Assembly: GCA_045631645.1 (NCBI GenBank)
Contig: JAZQVC010000038.1
Coordinates: 1 to 64,000, forward strand
Direction: 5' to 3'
DNA from: SIG459 sp045631645
GTDB lineage: Bacteria; Bacillota; Clostridia; Oscillospirales; Oscillospiraceae
DNA: 64,000 nt
The notes under the pieces were generated by a model. That model was not told the DNA's origin, made no database searches, and saw only the letters and a program-made list of their open reading frames with translations. Below, piece by piece: positions 33,392-42,086 of the stretch; within the stretch, counting starts at the first letter, position 1; each line of letters starts with the position of its first letter. The position numbers were made by a program, and so were the translations under genes.

Positions 33392-33426
33392 AATTTCATT
33401 TAATTCTACACAGGAGTTGAATTTAT

Positions 33427-34482
33427 ATGAAAAAAATCATATTATTCTCCGCAACGCTTATTATGTGTATTCTGCTTTTGTCTGCCTGCGGATGTCAGCA
33501 TCAATGGTCGGAGGCAAACTGCGTCTCCCCGAAAACCTGTGCTCTCTGCGGAGAGACAGAGGGCGAAAAGCTATCACATCAATGGGCAGATGCCACTTGC
33601 ACAGAGCCCAAAACCTGCTCCCTCTGTGAGGAAACGCAGGGCGATGTCTTAGATCACCAATGGGAAGCAGCAAACTGCCTTACACCCGAGACCTGCGCCC
33701 AATGCGGCGCTACCCAAGGTACAAAACTTGAGCATATATACTCCGATTGGAGCTTTGACATAGATACCATGAGCCGCAGCTGCGGTCTGTGCGGCGAAAC
33801 CGAGACCGCCGCCATTGACTACGTATTATATCTGAACTCCGTTCTTCGGGGCAGATGGGATTGCGAAAAGGTTTTCGATAAGCTTGCCTATAATGTATAT
33901 GGCCCTCAGGTTCCCTTCATTGAATTTCTCGATGACGACAGTATAAGATTTTTTGAATCCGACACTATAAGCCATGCAACAATGGAATTCGTAAGTCTTG
34001 AGGAATTCGAAGGGAAAAATCAGTACCATTTTCTCTTAAGCAGCGAAACGGTCAATAAGATGGATTTCTGGTACATACCTGAAGATGACGCTCTTTTCTC
34101 CCTCATATTTGAATTTGATCGACTCGGCGAAGAAGTTGAGGGATATCTTGAAATTATTACAGGAAAATGGACCTTTGATTCCATAGGAGTTATCTATGAT
34201 GAAAGACTCAAAAATTATGACCACAGCGGCTACAGCATTGAGTTTTTTGAGGATGGTACATTTTCTGCTTTGCTGGATGAAAGAATTGACGGACATTGGT
34301 CAATCTTAAAAGACGATATTATTTATGATGAAAAAGGAGCAAATATTTTGCTCTTCGCACTTTATGACGGAGACTTTTATAACACCACCATTTTTATGAA
34401 TGTTAACGATCAGGAAAGCATTCTCGGCATCACAAGATCGCTAAAAGAAACCGTCTATTTCACTAAAGAAAATTCAAAGTAA
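33427..34482 (+). CDS. Lipoprotein with three 26-residue Cys-rich repeats
   Basis: 351 residues. Signal peptide with lipobox LLSAC (Cys21). Residues 25-102 are three tandem 26-residue repeats of form HQW-x-x-A-x-C-x-x-P-x-TC-x-x-C-x-x-T-x-G, plus a partial fourth ending SCGLCGETE. Each unit has three to four Cys and one His, spaced like a zinc-ribbon knuckle. The rest (about 125-351) shows no recognised domain but has two similar beta-rich stretches (YVLYLNSVLRGRWDCE and YLEIITGKWTFDSIG), perhaps a duplicated lipocalin-like module. The repeats may bind metal or form disulfides at the cell surface. Function unknown. A strong terminator follows. Confidence 0.75.
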   Translation: MKKIILFSATLIMCILLLSACGCQHQWSEANCVSPKTCALCGETEGEKLSHQWADATCTEPKTCSLCEETQGDVLDHQWEAANCLTPETCAQCGATQGTKLEHIYSDWSFDIDTMSRSCGLCGETETAAIDYVLYLNSVLRGRWDCEKVFDKLAYNVYGPQVPFIEFLDDDSIRFFESDTISHATMEFVSLEEFEGKNQYHFLLSSETVNKMDFWYIPEDDALFSLIFEFDRLGEEVEGYLEIITGKWTFDSIGVIYDERLKNYDHSGYSIEFFEDGTFSALLDERIDGHWSILKDDIIYDEKGANILLFALYDGDFYNTTIFMNVNDQESILGITRSLKETVYFTKENSK

Positions 34483-34517
34483 AAAAACGCTGAGCCAAAC
34501 GGCTCAGCGTTTTTTTG
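34482..34517. terminator. Bidirectional terminator
   Basis: Stem AAAAAAACGCTGAGCC / GGCTCAGCGTTTTTTT with loop AAAC; overlaps the last codons of the esterase gene. Confidence 0.9.
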
Positions 34518-35322
34518 TATATCTTTCTATAAAACTTATTGCAAGATCTTTCCATGTTCCTGCAGGAAGGGCTTCGGAAAGTCCGCTTGCATGGTCTCCA
34601 TCCGAGAAGACATGGAGTTCATGGGCAATCCCCTCTTCTGCAAGGGCTGATGCCATTTCATAGCTTTGGGACACATTAACCATTTTATCCTTTGCGCTAT
34701 GCCATATGAAGGTTGGCGGAGTTGAGCGGTCAACATTCTTAGGAGCACAGTATGTTTCCAAAAGCTCATCGGAATAGAAATCCATTGCACCAAAAACAGC
34801 GCGGTTCATAGTTGCTGATGCTCTTGTTAAGTTAACGGCAGGATAGCACAAAATTGCAGCGCAAGGTCGAGCCTGCTCCATATTATCGCAAACTTCGCCC
34901 CAAATATCGTCTCTTATCCAATAATTGCAGTAATTGGCCGCAAGATGTCCGCCTGCGGAAAATCCCATAAGAATTATTCTTTCGGGGTCAAGATTAAATT
35001 CCGCGGCTTTATCTCTGAGGAGCTTTATGGCCGCCGCTACCTGCAGCAAAGGCTCAGGAAATTTGGTATGAAGATTTGCTGGAACATCGCTTATATCAAA
35101 AGATGAATACAGTGTGCTATAGCGAAGCACAAATGCAGCAAAACCTCTTTTAGCAAAGTACTCAGCAACAACTGGACCTTCTTTTTCGCTCAAAGCATAA
35201 TATGCTCCGCCCGGCATGATCAGGATAGCAGGAAGACTATCCCCCTCGACGGGCAAAAAAGCTTCAAGGCTCACGCTGCAATCCTTTTCCCAAAACCTGA
35301 TAGAATCTCTTACAATATCCAT
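34504..35322 (-). CDS. Alpha/beta hydrolase, esterase/acetylxylan-esterase-like
   Basis: 272 residues. The oxyanion-hole motif ILIMPGGAYYALSEKEG (about 33-49) and nucleophile elbow GFSAGGHLAANY (Ser about 121) are those of the BD-FAE/axeA-type esterase family; the Asp and His are probably in HSAKDKMV and SDGDHASG near the C-terminus. No signal peptide, so it acts inside the cell on imported or endogenous esters, often acetylated sugars. It follows serA by only 6 nt and may be co-transcribed with serC-serA; a metabolic link is not apparent. Confidence 0.85.
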   Translation of the reverse strand: MDIVRDSIRFWEKDCSVSLEAFLPVEGDSLPAILIMPGGAYYALSEKEGPVVAEYFAKRGFAAFVLRYSTLYSSFDISDVPANLHTKFPEPLLQVAAAIKLLRDKAAEFNLDPERIILMGFSAGGHLAANYCNYWIRDDIWGEVCDNMEQARPCAAILCYPAVNLTRASATMNRAVFGAMDFYSDELLETYCAPKNVDRSTPPTFIWHSAKDKMVNVSQSYEMASALAEEGIAHELHVFSDGDHASGLSEALPAGTWKDLAISFIERYTKKR

Positions 35323-35328
35323 AGGAAT

Positions 35329-36498
35329 TTATCGGATTATGCGTACGCGCATAACCTCATCCATAGCGGAAATCTGCTCCTCAATATGAGCGCTTATATC
35401 GCTGCCTGTATCGATTATGGTGTAAGCTATATCTCCGCTGGGCTTATTGATCATATGCTCAACGTTGATATTCTCATCGCCAATAAGGTCAAGGAAGCGG
35501 TTGATCATACGGGGCACATTTCTGTGAATTACGCAAAGACGAGCCTCGCCTATACGCTCAAGGCTGACAGTGGGCAGGTTGACGCTATTTTTGACGTTAC
35601 CGGTCTTGAGATATTCAACAAGCTCCTGAGCGGCCATAACTGCGCAATTGACTTCGCTTTCCTCGGAGGAACCTCCCAGATGAGGAGTGAGAATAACATT
35701 CTTATGGCCTATAGTTGCCTCGGAGGGGAAATCGGAGGCGAAATAGGCAATTTTTCCGTTATCGATAGCCGCAAGAACAGCATCTTCATTGACAATTCCG
35801 CCGCGGGCGCAGTTTATAAGGCGCACTCCGTCTCGCATTTTTGCTATTGCCTTCTCATCTATCATTGCCTTGGTTTCGGGAGTGAGAGGAGGATGGAGAG
35901 TTATGTAGTCGCAGAGAGGATAAAGCTCGTCGAGGCTTTCTATGCGCTGAACATTCCTGCTGACCTTCCATGCAGCATCAACGGAGAGATAGGGGTCATA
36001 GCCATATACGGTCATGCCAAGATCCAAAGCCGCATTGGCAACCTTGCTGCCAACTGCACCAAGGCCGATTACGCCGAGGGTCTTTCCCTCCAATTCGGGA
36101 CCCACGAAATCCTTCTTGCCTCTTTCAACCTCTTCCTTGATGGCATCGTCGCCCATACCCTTGAGAGTGTCGATCCAACGCATGGAATCCACAACGCTTC
36201 GGGCGATAAGAACCATAAGACTTATGGTAAGCTCCTTGACGGAGTTGGAGTTGGCGCCGGGGGTATTGAAGACTGCAATACCCTCCTGAGTGCAGCGGTC
36301 AACGGGGATATTGTTGACGCCGACACCGCTGCGGGAGATTGCAAGAAGCTCTTTATTGAAAACATAATCGTGAATTATCTTGCTGCGCATAAGAATGCCG
36401 ATGGGGTTTTCCTCTTCTTCAGAAATGGCAAAGCCGGCATTTCTCAGCACGTCAAGTCCGTTTTCAGAAAGATTATTTATTATCTTTATATCAGCCAT
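35329..36498 (-). CDS. serA: D-3-phosphoglycerate dehydrogenase with ACT domain
   Basis: 389 residues. Catalytic and NAD domains: RSGVGVNNIPVD, the Rossmann loop TLGVIGLGAVGSKVANAA (about 141-158), LINCARGGIVNEDAV with Arg, Glu in SEATI, and His in LTPHLGGSSEESE (about 274). An ACT-like regulatory domain occupies about 315-389 (VIHRNVPRMINRFLDLIGDENINVEHM), consistent with serine feedback. Catalyses the first step of serine synthesis. Its start overlaps the serC stop by 8 nt. Confidence 0.95.
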   Translation of the reverse strand: MADIKIINNLSENGLDVLRNAGFAISEEEENPIGILMRSKIIHDYVFNKELLAISRSGVGVNNIPVDRCTQEGIAVFNTPGANSNSVKELTISLMVLIARSVVDSMRWIDTLKGMGDDAIKEEVERGKKDFVGPELEGKTLGVIGLGAVGSKVANAALDLGMTVYGYDPYLSVDAAWKVSRNVQRIESLDELYPLCDYITLHPPLTPETKAMIDEKAIAKMRDGVRLINCARGGIVNEDAVLAAIDNGKIAYFASDFPSEATIGHKNVILTPHLGGSSEESEVNCAVMAAQELVEYLKTGNVKNSVNLPTVSLERIGEARLCVIHRNVPRMINRFLDLIGDENINVEHMINKPSGDIAYTIIDTGSDISAHIEEQISAMDEVMRVRIIR

Positions 36499-37582
36499 GA
36501 TTTTTTACCTCAAATTCTTTCATAAAGTCCCTCAGCGCCCTGACAGCTTCAAGACTCTGGGCATTATAGATGGAAGCACGCATACCGCCCACAAGACGGT
36601 GACCTTTAACATTCAAAAGTCCTGCTGCGGAAGCCTCCTTGGCAAAAAGGGCATCGGTCTCCTTATCCCCCGTTGTGAAGGTAACGTTCATATAAGAGCG
36701 AGCATCGGCCTGAGCACATCCCTTAAAAAGGCGGCTTTCATCAAGGAAATCATATAAGAGCGAGCTTTTTTCTTTCTTAAGATCAGCCATTGCCTTGATT
36801 CCGCCCTGCTTATCCAGCCACTTTAGCACAAGACCAAGCATATATATGCTGTAGCAAGGTGGAGTATTATACATAGAGTCCTTGTCTATCATCCGCTTGT
36901 AACTGAGCATCAAAGGGGTGATGGGAAGCTCATTTCCCGCAAGGGACTTATCTATAATAACAAGTGTGACTCCTGCAGGAGCCATATTTTTTTGAGCACC
37001 TGCAAAAATGATTCCGAATTTGGAAACGTCTATCTCCTCGCTGAGGATATTGGAGGACATATCGGAAACCAGAGGAACGCTGCCCGTTTCAGGCACATAG
37101 TGCCACTCTGTGCCGTAGATTGTGTTGTTGGCGCAATAATAAAAATATTTTGCGTCAGCACTGAGCTTAAGCTCGGATTGAGTAGGAATCCGGGTGTGTC
37201 CCTCATCCGATGTGTCAGCAACAATGTTCACTCTTCCGTATTTTGATGCCTCCTTGGCGGCGGAAGAAGCGAAATTACCGGTTACGGCATAATCAGCGAG
37301 CCCGTTTTCTCCCATAAGGTTCAAGGGAACCATTGAAAACTGGGTTGAAGCGCCGCCCTGAAGGAAGAGTATTTCATGAGTATCGGGCACATTTATAATG
37401 CGCTTGAGGTTTGCTTTGGTCTCAGCGAAAATATCCATATAGACGGATGAACGGTGGCTCATCTCCATAACGCTCATTCCGCTTGAACGGAAATTAAGCA
37501 TCTCCCCCGCCGCAATTTCCAGAACTTCCTCAGGAAGCACAGAAGGACCTGCGGAGAAATTATAGGTCTTTTCTCTTGTCAC
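36491..37582 (-). CDS. serC: Phosphoserine aminotransferase
   Basis: GTG start at 37582 with AAGGGGG about 9 nt upstream. 363 residues. Family start YNFSAGPSVLPEEVLE, MEMSHRS, FLQGGASTQFSMVPLNL, and the PLP lysine in IFAGAQKNMAPAGVTLV (about 193). Makes phosphoserine from 3-phosphohydroxypyruvate and Glu. serB is not in the window. Operon serC-serA-esterase. Confidence 0.95.
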   Translation of the reverse strand: MTREKTYNFSAGPSVLPEEVLEIAAGEMLNFRSSGMSVMEMSHRSSVYMDIFAETKANLKRIINVPDTHEILFLQGGASTQFSMVPLNLMGENGLADYAVTGNFASSAAKEASKYGRVNIVADTSDEGHTRIPTQSELKLSADAKYFYYCANNTIYGTEWHYVPETGSVPLVSDMSSNILSEEIDVSKFGIIFAGAQKNMAPAGVTLVIIDKSLAGNELPITPLMLSYKRMIDKDSMYNTPPCYSIYMLGLVLKWLDKQGGIKAMADLKKEKSSLLYDFLDESRLFKGCAQADARSYMNVTFTTGDKETDALFAKEASAAGLLNVKGHRLVGGMRASIYNAQSLEAVRALRDFMKEFEVKNHG

Positions 37583-37662
37583 GGTTCAATCCCCCTTTTT
37601 CAATTTAACGCTTTAACGAAATAAGTGTAATTATATATAATATAAGCTTTTATTAAAAAATG

Positions 37663-38946
37663 TCAAATAATAATTCCGTAAAGAATATCATTTTTAACTT
37701 CTTTTATGAGAACATCAGCAAAAACTCCGTGGAGCGCAGTTCCCTCAGCACATACCTCGCAGTAATTATCCGAATGTCCTCTCCAGATGCCGTCCTTTTC
37801 CGTTTCAAAAAGCACCCTGAGGGTTCTTCCGACCATAGTTTCGAGATAGCTTTTCTGCAGCTTTTTTGCCAAAGTCTGAGCCTGACGTGCTCTTGCGTTT
37901 TTAACGGATTTTTCAAGCTGTCCGTCCATGGAAGCTGCAACTGTGCCGGGTCTAATTGAATATGGGAAAATATGCATTGATGAGAAGCGGCACTTTTCTA
38001 TAAAAGCAAGGGTTGCATCGTGCTCCTCCTCACTTTCCCCCGGGAAGCCGGTGATAAGGTCGGCACTTATGGCGCAATCAGGAAAATGCTTGCGCAGCAT
38101 TTCCACCGCAGCATAAAACTCTCCGGTGTCATACTTTCTGTTCATATTCTTCAAGGTGCGGTCGCAGCCGCTTTGAAGGGCGAGGTGAAAATGCGGACAT
38201 ACATTTCCAAGTTCCTTAAGCATTACGCAAAAATCCTCATCTATAACCGTGGGCTCAAGAGAACCTATATGGATTCTGGTCTCGCCGGCTGCGGAGGCAA
38301 TGGCTTTAATTACTGTGGCAAGATTTGGTTTTTCCGGAAGATCGATGCCGTAGGAGCTGATTTCAATTCCCGTTACAACTATCTCTTTATAGCCTTCTGC
38401 AGCAAGCTTTTTGGCTTCCTCAGCGCATTCATTCAAGGGCATGCTTCTTACATGTCCTCGGGCATAAGGAATTATGCAGTAGGAGCAATAGTTATCGCAG
38501 CCGTCCACAATTTTCATATGGGCTCTTGTGCGTCCTTCCATAGCACCACCGGGAAGTCTTTCAATGCTTTTTCTGCTGAAAGGATCATCAACATTTATCT
38601 GCTTTACTCTGTCAGCATAAGCCTTTTCAATGGCATCCACAAAGGCAGTTCTGTCTCCGCTTCCGAAAATAACGTCGGCGCCTATTGCCTCAGCTTCCTC
38701 TGCGCTCACCTGACTGTAGCATCCGCAAAGAGCGCTCAGGGCATAGGGATTATCCGCCATAAGTCTTCTTATTGCTTGGCGGGACTTGCGTCCGCTTTCA
38801 GCAGTAACGGCGCAGCTATTGACGATAACAACATCCGCTTCCCCGCTAATAGCAGGAATATGACCTCTTGAAGAGAGCATTTTTTCAATTGCCGCAGTTT
38901 CAAACTGGTTGACCTTGCAGCCAAGAGTTGTGATAATATATTTCAT
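37663..38946 (-). CDS. mtaB: tRNA t6A37 methylthiotransferase MtaB
   Basis: Start ATG 38946 yields MKYIITTLGCKVNQFET, the standard family N-terminus; longer readings cross into the divergent gene. 427 residues. UPF0004 domain with three cluster Cys (LGCKVNQ, NSCAVT, CGCYSQ), radical-SAM motif GCDNYCSYCIIPYARG (about 145-160), and a C-terminal TRAM-like region. It converts t6A to ms2t6A at position 37, acting after the TsaBDE pathway whose genes tsaB and tsaE are also in this window. Confidence 0.95.
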   Translation of the reverse strand: MKYIITTLGCKVNQFETAAIEKMLSSRGHIPAISGEADVVIVNSCAVTAESGRKSRQAIRRLMADNPYALSALCGCYSQVSAEEAEAIGADVIFGSGDRTAFVDAIEKAYADRVKQINVDDPFSRKSIERLPGGAMEGRTRAHMKIVDGCDNYCSYCIIPYARGHVRSMPLNECAEEAKKLAAEGYKEIVVTGIEISSYGIDLPEKPNLATVIKAIASAAGETRIHIGSLEPTVIDEDFCVMLKELGNVCPHFHLALQSGCDRTLKNMNRKYDTGEFYAAVEMLRKHFPDCAISADLITGFPGESEEEHDATLAFIEKCRFSSMHIFPYSIRPGTVAASMDGQLEKSVKNARARQAQTLAKKLQKSYLETMVGRTLRVLFETEKDGIWRGHSDNYCEVCAEGTALHGVFADVLIKEVKNDILYGIII

Positions 38947-39014
38947 AAAGCTTACCTTGTAATAAAATTTAAGTTGATATATAATAATGAAAATTTTACA
39001 CGGAGTTGAAAGCC

Positions 39015-40151
39015 ATGTCAATATATCTGGACAATGCGGCAACCACACGAGTATGCCCCGAAGCTGCCGCTGCCGCATTGAAAGCAATGACAGAAGAATA
39101 CGCAAATCCAAGTTCTACCCACCGTATGGGCAGAAACGCCAAAAAGCTTCTTGATGATGCAAGAGCAAAGGTTGCAAAAGCCCTGGGCTGCACCAGCGAC
39201 GAGGTTTATTTTACCTCCTGCGGAAGTGAAGGCGATAACTGGGCAATCATTCAGGGTGCCCGCTATGCAGGCAGAAAGGGAAAACATATTATATCCTCCG
39301 CCGTTGAACATTCCGCCGTTAAAAAGAGTCTTGAAGTATTGGAAAAAGAAGGCTTCGAGGTAAGCGTTCTCTCCCCTGAAAAGGATGGAAGCATCTCAAA
39401 AGAGGCTGTACTTGCCGCTCTTCGCCCTGACACCTGCTTTATTACTCTTATGCTCGTTAACAACGAAGTAGGCGCAATTACGGATATTGCTGCTATCACC
39501 AAGGCAGTTAAGGCAAAAAATCCCAACATACTTGTTCACACTGACGCCGTTCAGGCTTTTTTGAAGATCCCCTTTAACACCGCCAAACTTGGAGTTGATC
39601 TTCTCAGCGTTAGCGGACACAAGGTTCATGCCCCCAAAGGTATAGGCGCCCTGTATATCAAAAAGGGACTCAATCTTCCTGCATATATCACCGGCGCCGG
39701 ACAGGAAAGCGGAAAACGAGCCGGCACAGAGGCTATGCCCCAAATACTTGCATTTGGAGAAGCTTGCGAAAGCGCCCGACTTAACTTCCCCGAATATCAT
39801 CAGAGGCTCAAAGACCTTCGTGCTCACGCAGTTGAAAGGCTTGAAAGCGAGATTGACGGCGTTGTTATCATTGGCGGCGGAGCTCCTCAGCTTCTTTCCG
39901 TGGCACTCCCCGGCTACCGCAGTGAAGTTATAATGAACTTCCTTGAAGCTCGCGAGATTTATGTTTCCAAAGGCTCTGCTTGCAAGAAGGGTCGCCGCAG
40001 TCAGGTTCTTGAGGCAATGAAGCTTCCTCCCGAGGTTATGGACGGCGCAATCCGCGTCAGCTTCTGCCGCTACACCACCCTTGAAGAAATCGATGCCCTT
40101 TGTGACGCTTTGAGAGACGCCCATCAGACTCTCCGATCTTCTGTGAAATAA
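39015..40151 (+). CDS. NifS/IscS-family cysteine desulfurase
   Basis: ATG 39015 chosen because GGAG lies 9 nt upstream. 378 residues. PLP and active-site marks: IYLDNAATTRVCPEA, NPSSTHRMGRNAKK, SAVEHSAV, the Lys in LLSVSGHKVHAPKGIGAL (about 201) and catalytic Cys in VSKGSACKKGRRS (about 322). It takes sulfur from cysteine for Fe-S clusters or tRNA thiolation. Divergent from mtaB, with which it shares a 68-nt intergenic gap. No iscU or thiI adjoins, so the client is open. Confidence 0.92.
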   Translation: MSIYLDNAATTRVCPEAAAAALKAMTEEYANPSSTHRMGRNAKKLLDDARAKVAKALGCTSDEVYFTSCGSEGDNWAIIQGARYAGRKGKHIISSAVEHSAVKKSLEVLEKEGFEVSVLSPEKDGSISKEAVLAALRPDTCFITLMLVNNEVGAITDIAAITKAVKAKNPNILVHTDAVQAFLKIPFNTAKLGVDLLSVSGHKVHAPKGIGALYIKKGLNLPAYITGAGQESGKRAGTEAMPQILAFGEACESARLNFPEYHQRLKDLRAHAVERLESEIDGVVIIGGGAPQLLSVALPGYRSEVIMNFLEAREIYVSKGSACKKGRRSQVLEAMKLPPEVMDGAIRVSFCRYTTLEEIDALCDALRDAHQTLRSSVK

Positions 40152-40156
40152 TTATA

Positions 40157-40193
40157 GAAAAATCCCCCGAGTTCTCTACTCGGGGGATTTTTA
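40157..40193. terminator. Bidirectional terminator
   Basis: Stem AAAAATCCCCCGAGT / ACTCGGGGGATTTTT with loop TCTCT. Confidence 0.9.
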
Positions 40194-40194
40194 A

Positions 40195-41610
40195 TCATTC
40201 TTCAGTGTTTTCGGAAATCTTGGGCTCTTCTGTGGTTTTTTCTTCGCCCGCGGACTTATGCCTATTTTTGACATCCATAAAGCGTTTCCAGAGATTGCCC
40301 TTGTAATTATTCTTATGAGCTCTGAATTCTTTTTTGTCAGCTCTGTCTCTTTCGGGGTCGCGCTGGAGAGGTTCCCCAGTCTTGGGGTCAATATAACTTA
40401 TATTCTTATAAACATCTCCATCCGTGGGAAGACCGCTTCTTCTCAGCTTGCGGTTAACAAGGTTGGTAATGAGGGTGTAAATGAGAACAAACACGGGAAC
40501 GCCAAGGAGCATACCGCCGAATCCAAAAAGACCGGAGCCAACGATAATGGAGAACATTATCCAGAATCCGTTTATACCGACAATGTTTCCGAGAATCTTG
40601 GGGCCAAGGAAATTGCCGTCAAACTGCTGCAGAACAATAATGAAAATTGTAAAAATAAGAGCCTTAACGGGAGATACCATGAAAATTATCATTATGGAAG
40701 GTATTGCTCCGATGAAAGGTCCAAAGAAAGGAATAATATTTGTTATACCAACAATAACGGCAATCAGCATGGAATAAGGCATTCCCAGTATTGCGCAGCC
40801 GATATAGCAGATAACACCTATGATAGCGCTGTCAAGAATTCTTCCGGAGATAAAGCCATTGAATACTCTGTCTGCAAAACCTACGCCCATTATTACCTTC
40901 TCTGCAGCCTCAACGGAGAAAATGCAATAGACAAGCTTTTTCATATAGGCGCCGAAAGCATTGCGGTTATAAAGAACATAGACCGACGCAACCATGCCGA
41001 TAATGATATTATAAACGCCTTTCAGAACGGTGAGAACACCGCTGGTGATGTTGCTCACGAATCCGGCAAGTTCGGGGATTATGGCCTCAATCCATCCGAA
41101 AATGGATTCAGAAATATTACCAATGGAAATTCCGAGGGTTGATGCCAGCTCAGGATAATCTGCAAAGAACTTTTCTATCCATGCATAAACAGAGTTAATA
41201 TAGTCTCCGCTGTTTTGAACAATGTTCTGAAGGCTGATAATCAACTGAGGAGCGACAAGCCAGATAAATGCAGATATGAGTATAATCAGGGTAAGCATAG
41301 AGAAAAGAACCGCAAGTCCTCTATGAGTATTTTTATGCTTGCCTTCCCTGCCATTTCTGAATTTTTTATTTATAAAAGCAATCAGCGGCAAAAATACATG
41401 GCGTTCATATATATTTGTCAATGGACAAAGAAGATAGGAAATAACAAGACCCCAGATAAAGGGACTAAGTATAGTAAATAACCTTCCTATTTTTGCCCCT
41501 ATTACGGAGAACTGAGAGAGAATGAGATAAAAAGCCACTGAGCAAACAATAACCAAAAAGGCAGTTATACCCCAGTAGAGATATTTTTTGTCCCATCTGA
41601 ATCTTTTCAT
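40195..41610 (-). CDS. AI-2E family (YtvI/YueF-like) membrane permease
   Basis: 471 residues from ATG 41610. Eight or so membrane helices; family signature TNIIPFFGPFIGAIPS (about 288-303) and LQQFDGNFLGPKILGNIVGINGFW (about 326-349), then GMLLGVPVF. The C-terminal ~65 residues are a charged, unstructured tail rich in Lys and Glu. Members include Na+/H+ antiporters and autoinducer exporters; Bacillus YtvI is a sporulation-associated relative. Substrate not decidable. A good sigma-A promoter lies upstream. Confidence 0.88.
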   Translation of the reverse strand: MKRFRWDKKYLYWGITAFLVIVCSVAFYLILSQFSVIGAKIGRLFTILSPFIWGLVISYLLCPLTNIYERHVFLPLIAFINKKFRNGREGKHKNTHRGLAVLFSMLTLIILISAFIWLVAPQLIISLQNIVQNSGDYINSVYAWIEKFFADYPELASTLGISIGNISESIFGWIEAIIPELAGFVSNITSGVLTVLKGVYNIIIGMVASVYVLYNRNAFGAYMKKLVYCIFSVEAAEKVIMGVGFADRVFNGFISGRILDSAIIGVICYIGCAILGMPYSMLIAVIVGITNIIPFFGPFIGAIPSIMIIFMVSPVKALIFTIFIIVLQQFDGNFLGPKILGNIVGINGFWIMFSIIVGSGLFGFGGMLLGVPVFVLIYTLITNLVNRKLRRSGLPTDGDVYKNISYIDPKTGEPLQRDPERDRADKKEFRAHKNNYKGNLWKRFMDVKNRHKSAGEEKTTEEPKISENTEE

Positions 41611-41647
41611 CAATCAATACCATCCATTATATAGAATTCCATTTATA

Positions 41648-41676
41648 AGTTTACTATTTTGCAATCAAAGCGTCAA
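41648..41676 (-). promoter_or_regulatory. Promoter of AI-2E family permease
   Basis: Minus strand: TTGACG (41676-41671), 17-nt spacer, TAAACT (41653-41648). Confidence 0.7.
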
Positions 41677-42020
41677 CTGTTTATAAAATTATATTGCTAT
41701 ATTTTTCAAATTCTTAACATTTTCAATGTGGAAAAGTATTTCAGCGCCCGAAAATCTCGCTGTCGTTATTTGTCGAAAATAATAATTTATACCAATTTCA
41801 TTTGTTATGTTAACCTTTTATGAATATTTGAAATACAAAATGTGGATTTTTACTTGTTGACAAACCTGTTGGAAATGTTAAAAACCTTGATTTTCAATGC
41901 TTTTCTAAGGATACAAGTTAAAACTTAGAAATACATGGTTAATGAATATTAAGAATTAAAATAATTATTAAATCTATTATGTAAAACTATCGTAAACGAT
42001 TTCTAAAAGAAGTGAATAGC
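41677..42020. other. AT-rich divergent intergenic region with candidate regulatory sites
   Basis: No gene seen in this stretch. It holds a Spo0A-box-like TTTGTCGAAAA (41769-41779), a possible plus-strand promoter TTGACA (41857-41862) with a 16-nt spacer to TAAAAA (41879-41884), and near the right end a sigma-G/F-like pair GAATA-N16-CATATTC (about 42013-42039). These are single matches found by eye, so weak individually, but fit a sporulation-linked carboxypeptidase downstream. Confidence 0.35.
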
Positions 42021-42085
42021 TCGCCCCTCAGAGGCATATTCATCAGATAAGCAATTATAATTTTCACACTCAGTTGGAGGGGCGA
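42021..42085 (+). promoter_or_regulatory. Stem pairing the carboxypeptidase ribosome binding site
   Basis: TCGCCCCTC (42021-42029) is the exact complement of GAGGGGCGA (42077-42085), which contains the ribosome binding site for the ATG at 42087. The 47-nt loop is AT-rich. Confidence 0.45.
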
Positions 42086-42086
42086 C

